Assembly (NCBI GenBank): GCA_910577045.1
Contig: CAJTLB010000016.1
Location: 1-64,000, forward strand
Source: an uncultured Lachnospiraceae bacterium
GTDB lineage: Bacteria > Bacillota > Clostridia > Lachnospirales > Lachnospiraceae
Reading direction: 5' to 3'
DNA length: 64,000 nucleotides
Position numbers and translations under genes: made by a program. Every line of letters starts with the position of its first letter. The first letter of the stretch is position 1. The notes under the pieces were generated by a model. That model had not been told where the DNA came from. It worked only from the letters and a program-made list of their open reading frames with translations, and searched no databases. Below, piece after piece: positions 53,969 through 62,277 of this stretch.

Positions 53969-54631
53969 TTATATATCAAACTTTTCTTTAAACTTTCCGT
54001 ATATTTTTACTGCCTTATCAGCCAATTCAGAAGCTTTTTTACCAATTTCTGTATTTCCTAAAATATCTACTATAAAATCAATATTATTCACTAAATCGTC
54101 TGCATCATTTACCACAGCTTTCCCTGTTACTGAAATAATCATTTCATCTGGTATCCCTAACGCCGAAAAACTAATTGCCGGCTTTACTGTTTGTGTAGCT
54201 GTAGCTTCAATTGTTTTATACACTACATAATTATAAGATTTGGAAGTTAAAATTACATTCGAACCGTCATCAAAAAACATGCGCCCACAAATAGAATGAA
54301 AAAATGTCTCAAAATCTCTATTTTTAAACGCCATACCAAAAAACCTATACGGAAACAGAAATTCCGATGCGCCACTATAACTTCCTCCTACTGCGCCAAT
54401 TGTCCCTGAATAAACCGAATAAGACATATTTGTCTTTGCCTCTACATAACGATCGGATTCCACATTCTTATAGTAAAGCAATGCCGTCTGTAGATTAGCT
54501 TGTAAGTTTGCTTTCTGGCACATAAAAATAGAGGCATAATATATGGAAATAACCATTAACATACAAAAAGGCAACAATATAGTGGCTTCAACTACTGCAA
54601 GCCCTGTTTGATTTTTTAATAGCTTATACAT
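53969..54631 (-). CDS. TadE-like pilus protein
   Basis: 220 aa. The N-terminal GLAVVEATILLPFCMLM with Glu at +5 relative to Gly is the TadE membrane helix and prepilin peptidase recognition region. The rest is extracytoplasmic. It follows the Flp pilin gene in the tad operon (38-base gap). GGAGG precedes the ATG. Confidence 0.82.
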   Translation of the reverse strand: MYKLLKNQTGLAVVEATILLPFCMLMVISIYYASIFMCQKANLQANLQTALLYYKNVESDRYVEAKTNMSYSVYSGTIGAVGGSYSGASEFLFPYRFFGMAFKNRDFETFFHSICGRMFFDDGSNVILTSKSYNYVVYKTIEATATQTVKPAISFSALGIPDEMIISVTGKAVVNDADDLVNNIDFIVDILGNTEIGKKASELADKAVKIYGKFKEKFDI

Positions 54632-54669
54632 ACTTTATGCCTCCTTTATTTTCAGGCTTCCTACATTTA

Positions 54670-54894
54670 TCAGGTGTGAATTTCATTTCCTGTGTCAACA
54701 ATATTACTCCACATACCTGTAAACCATTCAGATATATTTTTCCAAAATAGAGCACATAACAATACTACAATTAGGATAAGCAGAACGGTAGCTATAAAAG
54801 CTGAGACTCCTTGTTCTTCTTTTACAAACTCTTCTGCAAACTTTTGTATTCTAATTTTCAAACCTATATACTTATTATCTATCCAACTTGCCAT
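54670..54894 (-). CDS. Flp1-like type IVb pilin
   Basis: 74 aa. A basic N-terminus (about 30 residues), then EEQGVSAFIATVLLILIVV, a hydrophobic helix with a Gly cleavage point, followed by a short WFTGMWSNIVDTGNEIHT end. Size and position directly after TadC match the major pilin of a Tad system. Unlike the usual Flp, the residue at +5 after the Gly is not Glu, as in the Flp1-like group. It is the probable main substrate of the peptidase at 49897. Confidence 0.82.
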   Translation of the reverse strand: MASWIDNKYIGLKIRIQKFAEEFVKEEQGVSAFIATVLLILIVVLLCALFWKNISEWFTGMWSNIVDTGNEIHT

Positions 54895-54955
54895 ATCTTT
54901 CTTCCTTCCTTTACTTTTTCACAATTAACATGTTTTATCTATCATGATCCATTTA

Positions 54956-56002
54956 TCAAAAACCGAAGCCACTCATAACTGGAACAATGACCAATATAAT
55001 AATCCCCAGGAACATCAGCAATGTGGGAATTAAAAGTTTTGATTGAATCGCCTCTCCTTTCCTTCTGGCATTATGTTTATGTTCTAACCAGCTTTCATCA
55101 TTTAAGGTACGAAATAATTTTACAATCTCTGCGTTGCCTTTTGACACATTTTGAATAATTGCCGTTCCCAATTTAGTCGTATAATTATTATTGCACCTGG
55201 TTATAAACTTAGAATAAGCCTCCACTGGGGATACGTTATTATCTAGATCTATAAGCACTCTTCTCATTTCACTATATAGTATCCCTTTATCATTGCTACA
55301 TGCCAGCTTCCACGCTTGATTGACCTCCATGCCTGCCACTGTTAAAAGAGCCATTTTAGACACTACCTGTGGAAATTGATTTTCAATCTCTTCTGCCCGT
55401 TTATGAATTATAGTATTCACATTGTCATATGGCACATAGCCCATAATGCCAAAAACTACTAATATCGCAAACGCCACAATAAAACTTCTTTCTTCAAGCC
55501 CCATTGCCAAAGACAGCCCTAATCCTAAAAAACAAAGACATATCCCTAAAATCAAATATCCAAATAATGCACCCAGTAAATAATAAGTATAATTTACAGC
55601 TTCTTTTTTTTCTTTAAACTGCACGCATTTCCTATTTAATTTTTTAACTGTCTCATTAGTTGCATCCCAGCCTAATAATTGTATTAATCGATAACCTGTT
55701 ATTGGAATAATATCCAAAATACCTATTTTTCTATTTTCTAATTTCTTATAGCGTTTCTGAGATTCCTCTAACTTCTTTTTTAACCTTTTTCCTTTTTTTA
55801 TATTTTCTTTATTATCAAAATCTTCCTGCTGCTTTATTTTCTTTATTAGTAAATCTATTTCTGACTGTAATTCCTTATTTGCTTCTTTTTCTGTCTCCAT
55901 CAAACAAACTAATATAGCATCCACCATATTGTCACTTGCTGTTATAAATAAAAATACGAAAATAATAAAAACAATTGAAGCAACTGCCATGCAAATAATC
56001 AT
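54956..56002 (-). CDS. tadC: TadC-like inner-membrane platform protein
   Basis: 348 aa from the ATG at 56002 (GGAGG 9 bases upstream); a GTG two codons earlier is too close to it. A first helix, a long charged coiled stretch (30-110), two helices at about 140-205, then a T2SF/GspF-like domain (AEEIENQFPQVVSKMALLTV, AGMEVNQAWKLACS) and a terminal helix. It forms the pilus assembly platform with TadB. Confidence 0.85.
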   Translation of the reverse strand: MIICMAVASIVFIIFVFLFITASDNMVDAILVCLMETEKEANKELQSEIDLLIKKIKQQEDFDNKENIKKGKRLKKKLEESQKRYKKLENRKIGILDIIPITGYRLIQLLGWDATNETVKKLNRKCVQFKEKKEAVNYTYYLLGALFGYLILGICLCFLGLGLSLAMGLEERSFIVAFAILVVFGIMGYVPYDNVNTIIHKRAEEIENQFPQVVSKMALLTVAGMEVNQAWKLACSNDKGILYSEMRRVLIDLDNNVSPVEAYSKFITRCNNNYTTKLGTAIIQNVSKGNAEIVKLFRTLNDESWLEHKHNARRKGEAIQSKLLIPTLLMFLGIIILVIVPVMSGFGF

Positions 56003-56015
56003 TTGCACATCCCTC

Positions 56016-56762
56016 CTATACCTCTATTGTTCCTGCCTTTATTGCTATTACATAAGAAACTGCAAAAAGTACTAATGCCACGGTTGCCGCCATATGTCCT
56101 GTTATTGTAGTAAATAAGGCGTCCATCAGCCCTTCTCCCATAGAAGACATCGCAACCACTATAACAATCGGCATTACCAACATCATATTTGTTTCTGACT
56201 TTGCAGAAGAAATAGTAGTTAATATTTCTTGTTCTATTTCTATTTTATCTGCTATAATTTCCTGCGTTTGAAGTAAAATATCCCCAAATCTATCATTCTT
56301 TCCCTCTATAATAGAATAAATTTCAGCAAAATTCCTAATATCTGCTAATCCACTTCTATCTGCAAAATCTTTAAAAAGTATTTTCAGTTCAATGCCGCCT
56401 TTTTCATATTGCCTTAAAATATATTTTATTTCTTTCACAATATCCGATCTTTCATTATAAGAAATACATAAATCTGATAATGCAGAATGTAACGCCTTTA
56501 CCTCAACGCTTCCTGCCCTGACCGCCACGCTCATAGATTCTAAAAAATCTCGAAACTGCAGCCTTAAAATCATCTGCCGCCTTCTAATAGTGGAATCTGC
56601 ATACATTTTTTCTAAATAAATTCCTACTATCATACCTAGCACAACAGACAGTAAAAGCAAATGATAAAAAAGATAAATAATTATGGTTGCTATCAGGCTG
56701 CAAATAAAATATGCTACTATATGTTCATACTTCTTCATATTGCACTTATAATAAACTGTCAT
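56016..56762 (-). CDS. tadB: TadB-like inner-membrane platform protein
   Basis: 248 aa. Two helices at the N-terminus, a T2SF domain (FRDFLESMSVAVRAGSVEV, DIRNFAEIYSIIEGKNDRFG), and two C-terminal helices. It is shorter than proteobacterial TadB (about 300 aa), typical for Clostridia. AAGGAG precedes the ATG. It pairs with TadC and the TadA ATPase. Confidence 0.87.
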   Translation of the reverse strand: MTVYYKCNMKKYEHIVAYFICSLIATIIIYLFYHLLLLSVVLGMIVGIYLEKMYADSTIRRRQMILRLQFRDFLESMSVAVRAGSVEVKALHSALSDLCISYNERSDIVKEIKYILRQYEKGGIELKILFKDFADRSGLADIRNFAEIYSIIEGKNDRFGDILLQTQEIIADKIEIEQEILTTISSAKSETNMMLVMPIVIVVAMSSMGEGLMDALFTTITGHMAATVALVLFAVSYVIAIKAGTIEV

Positions 56763-56771
56763 CTCTTCTCC

Positions 56772-58046
56772 TTATAAATAATCATAAATGCCGCTACTAA
56801 TAAATTTGTCTGGATGTACCATTTTGTTTTCTGTCCTTAATAAGCTACCTGAAACTTTTCTTATTGTCGTATTTTTATCCTCCTGAAATTTAAATAAAGG
56901 ATTTAAAATAATTTTTCCTTCCTTTAATTCTTGTACCTCAGAAATTTCCAATGTTTTTCTAGAACTATCACGCATCCTTGATAAATGAATAATAATATCT
57001 ACCGCAGAAGAAATCTGTTGCCGGATTGCTTCTATCGGAAGCCCTCCTGCGCCGCTTAATACCATAGTTTCCAATCTGCTTAACATATCTTCTGCTGAAT
57101 TGGCATGTCCTGTTGATATCGAACCATCATGCCCTGTATTCATTGCCTGAAGCATATCCAACGCTTCCTCGCCTCTTACTTCGCCAACTACAATTCTTTC
57201 CGGCCTCATACGAAGTGATGACTTAATTAAATCTCGCATTGTAATTGCCCCTGCCCCCGCAGAATTGGCATTTCTGGTCTCCAGACGCACTAGGTTAGGA
57301 ATATGCCTAATTTGTAATTCTGCAGAGTCCTCAATAGTAATAACTCGTTCTGCTTTAGGAATATAATTCGATAACGCATTAAGAAACGTTGTTTTCCCAG
57401 AACCTGTTCCACCACTAATAAAAATATTGTACTTTGCCCGTACTAATTTTTCCAAAAATACAGCAGCTTCTGGTGTAATTGACCCATAATTTATTAATTT
57501 CTGTATTGTCATTCCTTCCTCAGGAAAACGCCTAATAGTAACAATAGGCCCATTTAACGCAATTGGATCTAATACCACATTAACACGAGAGCCATCAGAA
57601 AGCCTTGTATCAACAATAGGATTGCTTTCATTTACAGAACGCCCCATATCTTGTACAAACTTTGTAATAATATTTCTTAGTTTTTCCTGGCTTTCAAATT
57701 TATCTGGTAATTGTTCTAACTTTCCATCCCGTTCTACAAATATGTTATCATAACCATTGATCATCACTTCTGTAATAGATTTATCTGCAATAATCTTTCC
57801 AAGAATTCCAAGTCCCCTAATAGACTCAAACACCGTGTCTATAAGGCCTTTACGTGTACGAAAATTTAAAGACGAATAAAAGGCGGCTGTTTCCACATCT
57901 TCTTGCTGCACCTGCCGTAAACGCTCTTGATACATCTGTTCAGCCCGTTCTTTCAGATTATCATCAGATAATTCTGAATAAGATGGATCTTTACTGATTA
58001 ATTCCCTGATTTTTGCCGTTTCTATTGAAAAATAATCTTTCATCAT
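56772..58046 (-). CDS. tadA: Tad pilus assembly ATPase (TadA/CpaF)
   Basis: 424 aa. Walker A GGTGSGKT at 212-219, Asp box ITIEDSAELQI, Walker B RIVVGEVRG with Glu289, and His box TGHDGSISTGHAN at 304-316. It is a hexameric secretion ATPase that drives pilin polymerisation from the cytoplasm. The start is either of two adjacent ATG codons. Three bases separate it from tadZ. Confidence 0.96.
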   Translation of the reverse strand: MMKDYFSIETAKIRELISKDPSYSELSDDNLKERAEQMYQERLRQVQQEDVETAAFYSSLNFRTRKGLIDTVFESIRGLGILGKIIADKSITEVMINGYDNIFVERDGKLEQLPDKFESQEKLRNIITKFVQDMGRSVNESNPIVDTRLSDGSRVNVVLDPIALNGPIVTIRRFPEEGMTIQKLINYGSITPEAAVFLEKLVRAKYNIFISGGTGSGKTTFLNALSNYIPKAERVITIEDSAELQIRHIPNLVRLETRNANSAGAGAITMRDLIKSSLRMRPERIVVGEVRGEEALDMLQAMNTGHDGSISTGHANSAEDMLSRLETMVLSGAGGLPIEAIRQQISSAVDIIIHLSRMRDSSRKTLEISEVQELKEGKIILNPLFKFQEDKNTTIRKVSGSLLRTENKMVHPDKFISSGIYDYL

Positions 58047-58049
58047 ATA

Positions 58050-59108
58050 TTATCCTTTTCCTTTAAAAATCATATCTATAAATTGTGTTCCTTCGCCTTC
58101 TGCCAATATATCAATAAAACGTCCTGCATCTGGATTAGAAATATAAGGTATTGTTCCAATACGTGGAATATAGGTGTCTATTTCAAATGTTCTTCCAGTA
58201 TCAAAATTCAACACTCTAACCATTTTATTCCCATATTCATTTAATATATGGGTTTGAGAAAGAAAACGTTTCATCTTATGCCCTGCAACCATATCTGGTT
58301 TTTCCACAAGAATAATTTTATGCAGTATTTCAAATAATACATTTATTCTATTTGTTATAGCTACCCCCATATCAATAAGAATAAAATCAAATAATCCACT
58401 GCGCTCTAGAGATTGAATTAACTCACTTATTTCCTTTTCACTAATTTCTTCCAGATCAGCTAAATTATCAAAATGATTAAAATAATACAAATTTTCTGTT
58501 TTCTTTTGAAGTAAACTTTGTACTTTCATGGTAAAATTCACATTACTTCCCAGAATATTTACTATATCACTAATTCCTTTACCCCCATTTTGTGGAAGAT
58601 AACAATCTTCTGCCGCTATATCTTCCATATTTAAGTACAAGGTGCGATATCCACTATTAGCCAGCCTGGTTGATGCCATTAATGCCGTTGTCGTTTTTCC
58701 TACGCCGCCTGCCGGAGAATAAAACCCCCATACAGCAACTCCTTTTTGCCCCAGTATTCCTTGGGGCATTTCTCCGCACACTTCTGAATAAAACTCTAAT
58801 ATTTGCTGATATATCACACTAATACACTGATATTTCCGTAATTTAGCAAAGCCATTGCAAGATTCAGGAACAGGGATCTCATCATCAAAAAGCATTATAG
58901 CAATTGTTGAAGGATTAAGAGACACTTGCCCATCAAAAAGTCCTGGCGTAAACAGGAGCACATCAAAATATTTTGTTTGAAGGGCTACTTCCAGACTAGC
59001 CCTATTTGTATATATTGAAAGATTTACATCCTCAAAACTTTCCATTCTTTTTGTAAGTCTATGTATATATTCAATATTTTCATCTGCAACAGCTATTCTA
59101 ATAAGCAT
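58050..59108 (-). CDS. tadZ: TadZ/CpaE-like ParA-type ATPase
   Basis: 352 aa. An N-terminal receiver-like domain without a full phosphorylation site (about 1-110) is followed by a ParA/MinD-type ATPase with deviant Walker A SPAGGVGKTT at 131-140 and FDFILIDMGVAI as Walker B. It sets the position of pilus assembly. It is the first gene of the tad operon. GGGGAGAG precedes the ATG, and the upstream DNA is the recombination site at 59134-59160. Confidence 0.88.
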   Translation of the reverse strand: MLIRIAVADENIEYIHRLTKRMESFEDVNLSIYTNRASLEVALQTKYFDVLLFTPGLFDGQVSLNPSTIAIMLFDDEIPVPESCNGFAKLRKYQCISVIYQQILEFYSEVCGEMPQGILGQKGVAVWGFYSPAGGVGKTTTALMASTRLANSGYRTLYLNMEDIAAEDCYLPQNGGKGISDIVNILGSNVNFTMKVQSLLQKKTENLYYFNHFDNLADLEEISEKEISELIQSLERSGLFDFILIDMGVAITNRINVLFEILHKIILVEKPDMVAGHKMKRFLSQTHILNEYGNKMVRVLNFDTGRTFEIDTYIPRIGTIPYISNPDAGRFIDILAEGEGTQFIDMIFKGKG

Positions 59109-59133
59109 ATTCTCTCCCCGTCCTCTTTTTTAT

Positions 59134-59160
59134 TTCGCAGATTTCCTTAATCTATGAACC
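59134..59160. repeat. Recombination site A (inverted-repeat end of a putative invertible segment)
   Basis: Arms TTCGCAGATT and AATCTATGAA flank the 5-base centre TCCTT; CC follows. The arms are near-complementary to each other (imperfect dyad), as expected for a tyrosine recombinase core. Site B has the same arms with centre AAGGA, the exact reverse complement. It lies 26 bases upstream of tadZ. Confidence 0.75.
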
Positions 59161-59251
59161 CAATATATCCTCTATCTATTTTTCCTTCAACCAAGCCATA
59201 TTCTCGCATATCCATTTCTTTTTCATCATGTATTACCACAAAATTGACCAT
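59147..59251 (-). CDS. Doubtful 34-aa ORF ending in site A
   Basis: It starts MVNFVVIHDEKEMDM inside the 3' end of the integrase gene in another frame and its stop codon lies in site A. No clear ribosome site. The sequence is acidic and protein-like, but the same DNA holds the candidate tad promoter, so it may be chance. Confidence 0.2.
   Translation of the reverse strand: MVNFVVIHDEKEMDMREYGLVEGKIDRGYIGFID
59162..59190 (-). promoter_or_regulatory. Candidate promoter of the tad operon, inside the putative invertible segment
   Basis: Minus strand: TTGAAG (59190-59185), 17 bases, TATATT (59167-59162). The transcript would start in or next to site A and reach tadZ after about 45 bases. It lies one base inside the recombination site, so inversion would turn it away from tadZ. 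Confidence 0.6.
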
Positions 59252-60341
59252 AAATCCTTGATAATATCTCCAAATATCTCCGCTTCGCTTCTATAGAAGG
59301 ATGGACATAACGGTTTAATGTAATCTGTACATCAGAATGTCCAAGAATTTCACTTAAACTTTTCACATCGCTTCCCCCTTCTATACAATTTGTTGCAAAT
59401 GTATGCCTTAAAATATGAAAATTTTTACTGGGAATTTTTGCATCTTGTAAATATTTTTTAAAATGATACTGCAATGTCCTTGGTTCCATCGGTTTATTTC
59501 CGCCAAAGATATATTTTTTATCGTGGTTAAAACTTAACAACAGTTCTACTATATATTTTGGAATAGGTATTTCTCTTTTCGAATATTCACTTTTAGGAGC
59601 CGTTTCCAACAACTCTGTTTTTTTCTCTTTCTTACAAACAGCTATTCTTTGTACTGTCCGCTGAATATACATTAATTTATTTTCCAAATCGACATCCTCC
59701 CATTTTAAAGCACACAGCTCCCCTATTCTAAGCCCCGTATGCAGGCATAATATAATTGCGGCTTTATAAACATCCATATTGTAATATAGGATAGAAAATA
59801 ATTTTGTTTGTTCTATTTTTGTTAATACGTCTACTGGTTTGTGCTTTACTTTTTGGTTTTCCTTATTTAACTTTATCAATGCTATGCCATAACGTTTTGA
59901 TGTATAGTTTAATATTTGGTTTACTACGCAATAAATACTTTTTGTAATACTTTCTGATAATTCCTGCGAAATGGCTTTTTGTATTATTTGGTTATTAATC
60001 TCATTCATTCTATAATTGCCAAATGAAGTATATAAATATTTTTTGTATATAAAATTATATTTTACGTAGGTTGATCTTTTATTTTTATTCTCTATTTCTG
60101 CCAACCATTCTTCTGCTGCTATAGAAAATAAGATATTTTCTGTATATTTACTTTCTTCTGCTAATGTTATTTCTATTTTTAAGTTTTTCTTTTTACTAAA
60201 CAATTTTTCTTTTACTTCTTCATAACTTTTCCCGTAGATAGAATGATATATTTTTTTCTTCTTTTCCTCACTATAGATGGCATAACGGCCTTCCCATCTC
60301 CCATCTTTTCTTTTTCTTATATTTTCTCCATGACGCGACAT
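59226..60341 (-). CDS. Tyrosine recombinase (phage-type integrase family)
   Basis: 371 aa from the ATG at 60341 (AAGGAG 9 bases upstream); the open frame goes 16 codons further without a site. An AP2-like N-terminal arm domain (NIRKRKDGRWEGRYAIY), a core-binding helical domain at about 85-165, then the catalytic domain with HTGLRIGELCALKWEDVD (Arg), HILRHTFATN (His, Arg) and LGHSDVQITLNRYVH (His and the Tyr nucleophile near residue 345). All catalytic residues appear intact. It is the only gene between sites A and B. No excisionase, mobilisation or cargo gene is present, unlike an integrative element. Confidence 0.92.
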   Translation of the reverse strand: MSRHGENIRKRKDGRWEGRYAIYSEEKKKKIYHSIYGKSYEEVKEKLFSKKKNLKIEITLAEESKYTENILFSIAAEEWLAEIENKNKRSTYVKYNFIYKKYLYTSFGNYRMNEINNQIIQKAISQELSESITKSIYCVVNQILNYTSKRYGIALIKLNKENQKVKHKPVDVLTKIEQTKLFSILYYNMDVYKAAIILCLHTGLRIGELCALKWEDVDLENKLMYIQRTVQRIAVCKKEKKTELLETAPKSEYSKREIPIPKYIVELLLSFNHDKKYIFGGNKPMEPRTLQYHFKKYLQDAKIPSKNFHILRHTFATNCIEGGSDVKSLSEILGHSDVQITLNRYVHPSIEAKRRYLEILSRIYGQFCGNT

Positions 60342-60402
60342 ATACTTCTTCTCCTTTTCTTTAAAATTTATGACCATAAAACGGACCACAAAGCCTTTTC
60401 TT

Positions 60403-60422
60403 ATTATATCTTTCCCATTATA
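60403..60422 (-). promoter_or_regulatory. -10 elements for the integrase gene
   Basis: Two TATAAT hexamers on the minus strand (60422-60417 and 60408-60403). No clear -35. The remaining 60423-60557 is AT-rich without a gene, and I saw no strong rightward promoter in it. Confidence 0.4.
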
Positions 60423-60557
60423 GCCTATATTATTAGCAAAAAAATTCTAAAAATACAAAAAAAGGTAGAAATTTGAGTTAAAATGTGCTAAGATAGTAAT
60501 GACTTTATTAGTGGTCAAATGATAATTGTTAATGTTCTTATAAAAATACATCTTTTA

Positions 60558-60584
60558 TTCGCAGATTAAGGAAATCTACGAACC
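60558..60584. repeat. Recombination site B (other end of the putative invertible segment)
   Basis: Arms TTCGCAGATT and AATCTACGAA flank AAGGA; CC follows. Compared with the reverse complement of site A over 25 bases, 22 positions agree, including 15 central bases without a mismatch. Compared directly, all arm bases but one agree and the five central bases are inverted. Confidence 0.75.
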
Positions 60585-60683
60585 TATACATATATAAGGT
60601 TTATCTATTAAAACTATTCCTTATTCTCCACTATATATTCCAGTTTATACTCTATTAAAAACTATTTTTAAGTTAAAGGATTA

Positions 60684-60712
60684 TTGTCGAAAAAACGAAT
60701 GTATGCTATAAT
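60684..60712 (+). promoter_or_regulatory. Promoter of the MATE gene
   Basis: TTGTCG (60684-60689), 17 bases, TATAAT (60707-60712). It is outside the putative invertible segment, so the MATE gene has its own promoter in either orientation. Confidence 0.7.
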
Positions 60713-60718
60713 CCCCCT

Positions 60719-60757
60719 GTAAGAAATAAAAGACATGCCATATACTTGATTTCTTAC
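60719..60757 (+). promoter_or_regulatory. Hairpin in the 5' leader of the MATE gene
   Basis: Perfect 9-bp stem GTAAGAAAT / ATTTCTTAC with a 21-base loop, starting at the expected transcript start and ending 15 bases before GGAG. It may affect mRNA stability or translation, or be an operator. Not recognised as a known riboswitch. Confidence 0.45.
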
Positions 60758-60782
60758 AAAACATTTTAAAATGGAGTAAAAA

Positions 60783-62150
60783 ATGAACGTTAAAAAAAAT
60801 TCTAATACTTTATTTTCCCAAAAAGATTTAACTTCTGGCCCTGTATTTTCTTCTATGTTTTTCTTTGCTTTGCCCATGATTCTTGGAAATCTTTTACAAC
60901 AAGGCTATAATATTGTGGATACATGGGTAGTGGGGCATTATGTAGGCTCCAACGCATTAGCAGCCGTAGGCTCTGCCTTTACACTTATGACTTTCCTTAC
61001 TTCTCTTTTGCTTGGCCTTTGTATGGGAAGCGGGATTGTATTTTCTCTCTGTTTTGGCAGGCAAGATGAAAAAGAATTAGAAAGCAGTATTTGTGCTTCT
61101 TTTTTATTAGCTATTACAATTGCTATTTTTCTTACTGCTATTTCTCTTTTTGGCACAGATATAATTATTATCTGGATGAATATACCAGAAGAGATTATAG
61201 ATCTTACTAGAGAATATTTAACCCTTATTTTTTGCGGGATACCTGCAATCGCCTTATATAATTATTTCGGCGCATATTTAAAAGCAATTGGTAATTCAGT
61301 CCTTCCTCTAATATTTTTAGGGATTTCTACCATATTAAATATTATATTAGATATTGTATTCGTGGCTGTTTTCCAACAAGGTACTTTTGGCGCTGCTGTC
61401 GCTACCATTATCTCACAATATATATCGGGGATTGGCATAGGAATCTATGTACTTATTAAAAATAAAAGGCTGCGGAATGCCCTTTTCCATTTTAAAATCA
61501 AAAAATCCAGCCTTAAGGAAATTACCAATTACTCCTTATTGACATGTGTCCAACAATCCGTTATGAACCTTGGCATCCTTATGGTACAGGGGCTTGTAAA
61601 CAGTTTTGGCACTTCTGTTATGGCTGCATTTGCCGCTGCTGTAAAAGTAGATTCTTTTACTTATATGCCAGCACAAGAATACGGCAATGCTTTTTCCACT
61701 TTTATTGCCCAAAATGTAGGCGCTGGAAAGAAAAAACGGATTACCCAAGGCATCCGTTATGGTGTATTGTCTGTTGTTTTATATTGTTCTATCGCCTCCC
61801 TTATCCTATGGTTCTTAGCAAAACCTCTTATGCTTATTTTTATTCATGCAAAAGAAACTGCTATTATTGCGGAAGGTATCCAGTATTTACATATTGTTGG
61901 GCCATTTTATTGTGGCATTGGCTGCTTATTCCTATTTTACGGCCTTTACCGGGCACTAGGGAAGCCTGCTATGTCAGTGGTATTAACGATCGTCTCCCTT
62001 GGTACTAGGGTCGCTTTATCCTATTCTATTTCCTCCATTCCATCTATTGGAGTAATTGGTATTTGGTGGTCTATCCCAATTGGATGGGGGCTTGCTGATT
62101 TATTAGGGACTCTATATTATTTAAAATATAAAAAGCAACTTCTTTCATAA
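60783..62150 (+). CDS. MATE family efflux transporter
   Basis: 455 aa, 12 helices in two halves. The first half holds FFALPMILGNLLQQGYNIVD and FGRQDEKELE, the second QQSVMNLGILMVQGLVNSFG and AQNVGAGKKKRITQG. This is the DinF/NorM-like MATE pattern, exporting drugs or metabolites by ion antiport. GGAG precedes the ATG. Downstream is an AraC-type regulator, possibly its controller. Confidence 0.95.
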   Translation: MNVKKNSNTLFSQKDLTSGPVFSSMFFFALPMILGNLLQQGYNIVDTWVVGHYVGSNALAAVGSAFTLMTFLTSLLLGLCMGSGIVFSLCFGRQDEKELESSICASFLLAITIAIFLTAISLFGTDIIIIWMNIPEEIIDLTREYLTLIFCGIPAIALYNYFGAYLKAIGNSVLPLIFLGISTILNIILDIVFVAVFQQGTFGAAVATIISQYISGIGIGIYVLIKNKRLRNALFHFKIKKSSLKEITNYSLLTCVQQSVMNLGILMVQGLVNSFGTSVMAAFAAAVKVDSFTYMPAQEYGNAFSTFIAQNVGAGKKKRITQGIRYGVLSVVLYCSIASLILWFLAKPLMLIFIHAKETAIIAEGIQYLHIVGPFYCGIGCLFLFYGLYRALGKPAMSVVLTIVSLGTRVALSYSISSIPSIGVIGIWWSIPIGWGLADLLGTLYYLKYKKQLLS

Positions 62151-62277
62151 ACCTTTCTCTTACTTCACTACATACAGAAAAATGTTATCCATAAAACTTT
62201 TCAAATAGCAATATAGGAAAAGACAAATTGTAATTGGTATTATATGATATAGAAAAAGATTATAAAAGGAGTTGAGC

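Noticed and set aside
59134..60584. Interpretation of the two sites as attL/attR direct repeats of an integrated element
   Set aside because: The arms do match in direct orientation, even to the trailing CC. However, the five central bases are exactly inverted, there is no excisionase or cargo, and only the recombinase lies between. Inversion explains this better, but the direct-repeat reading is not excluded.
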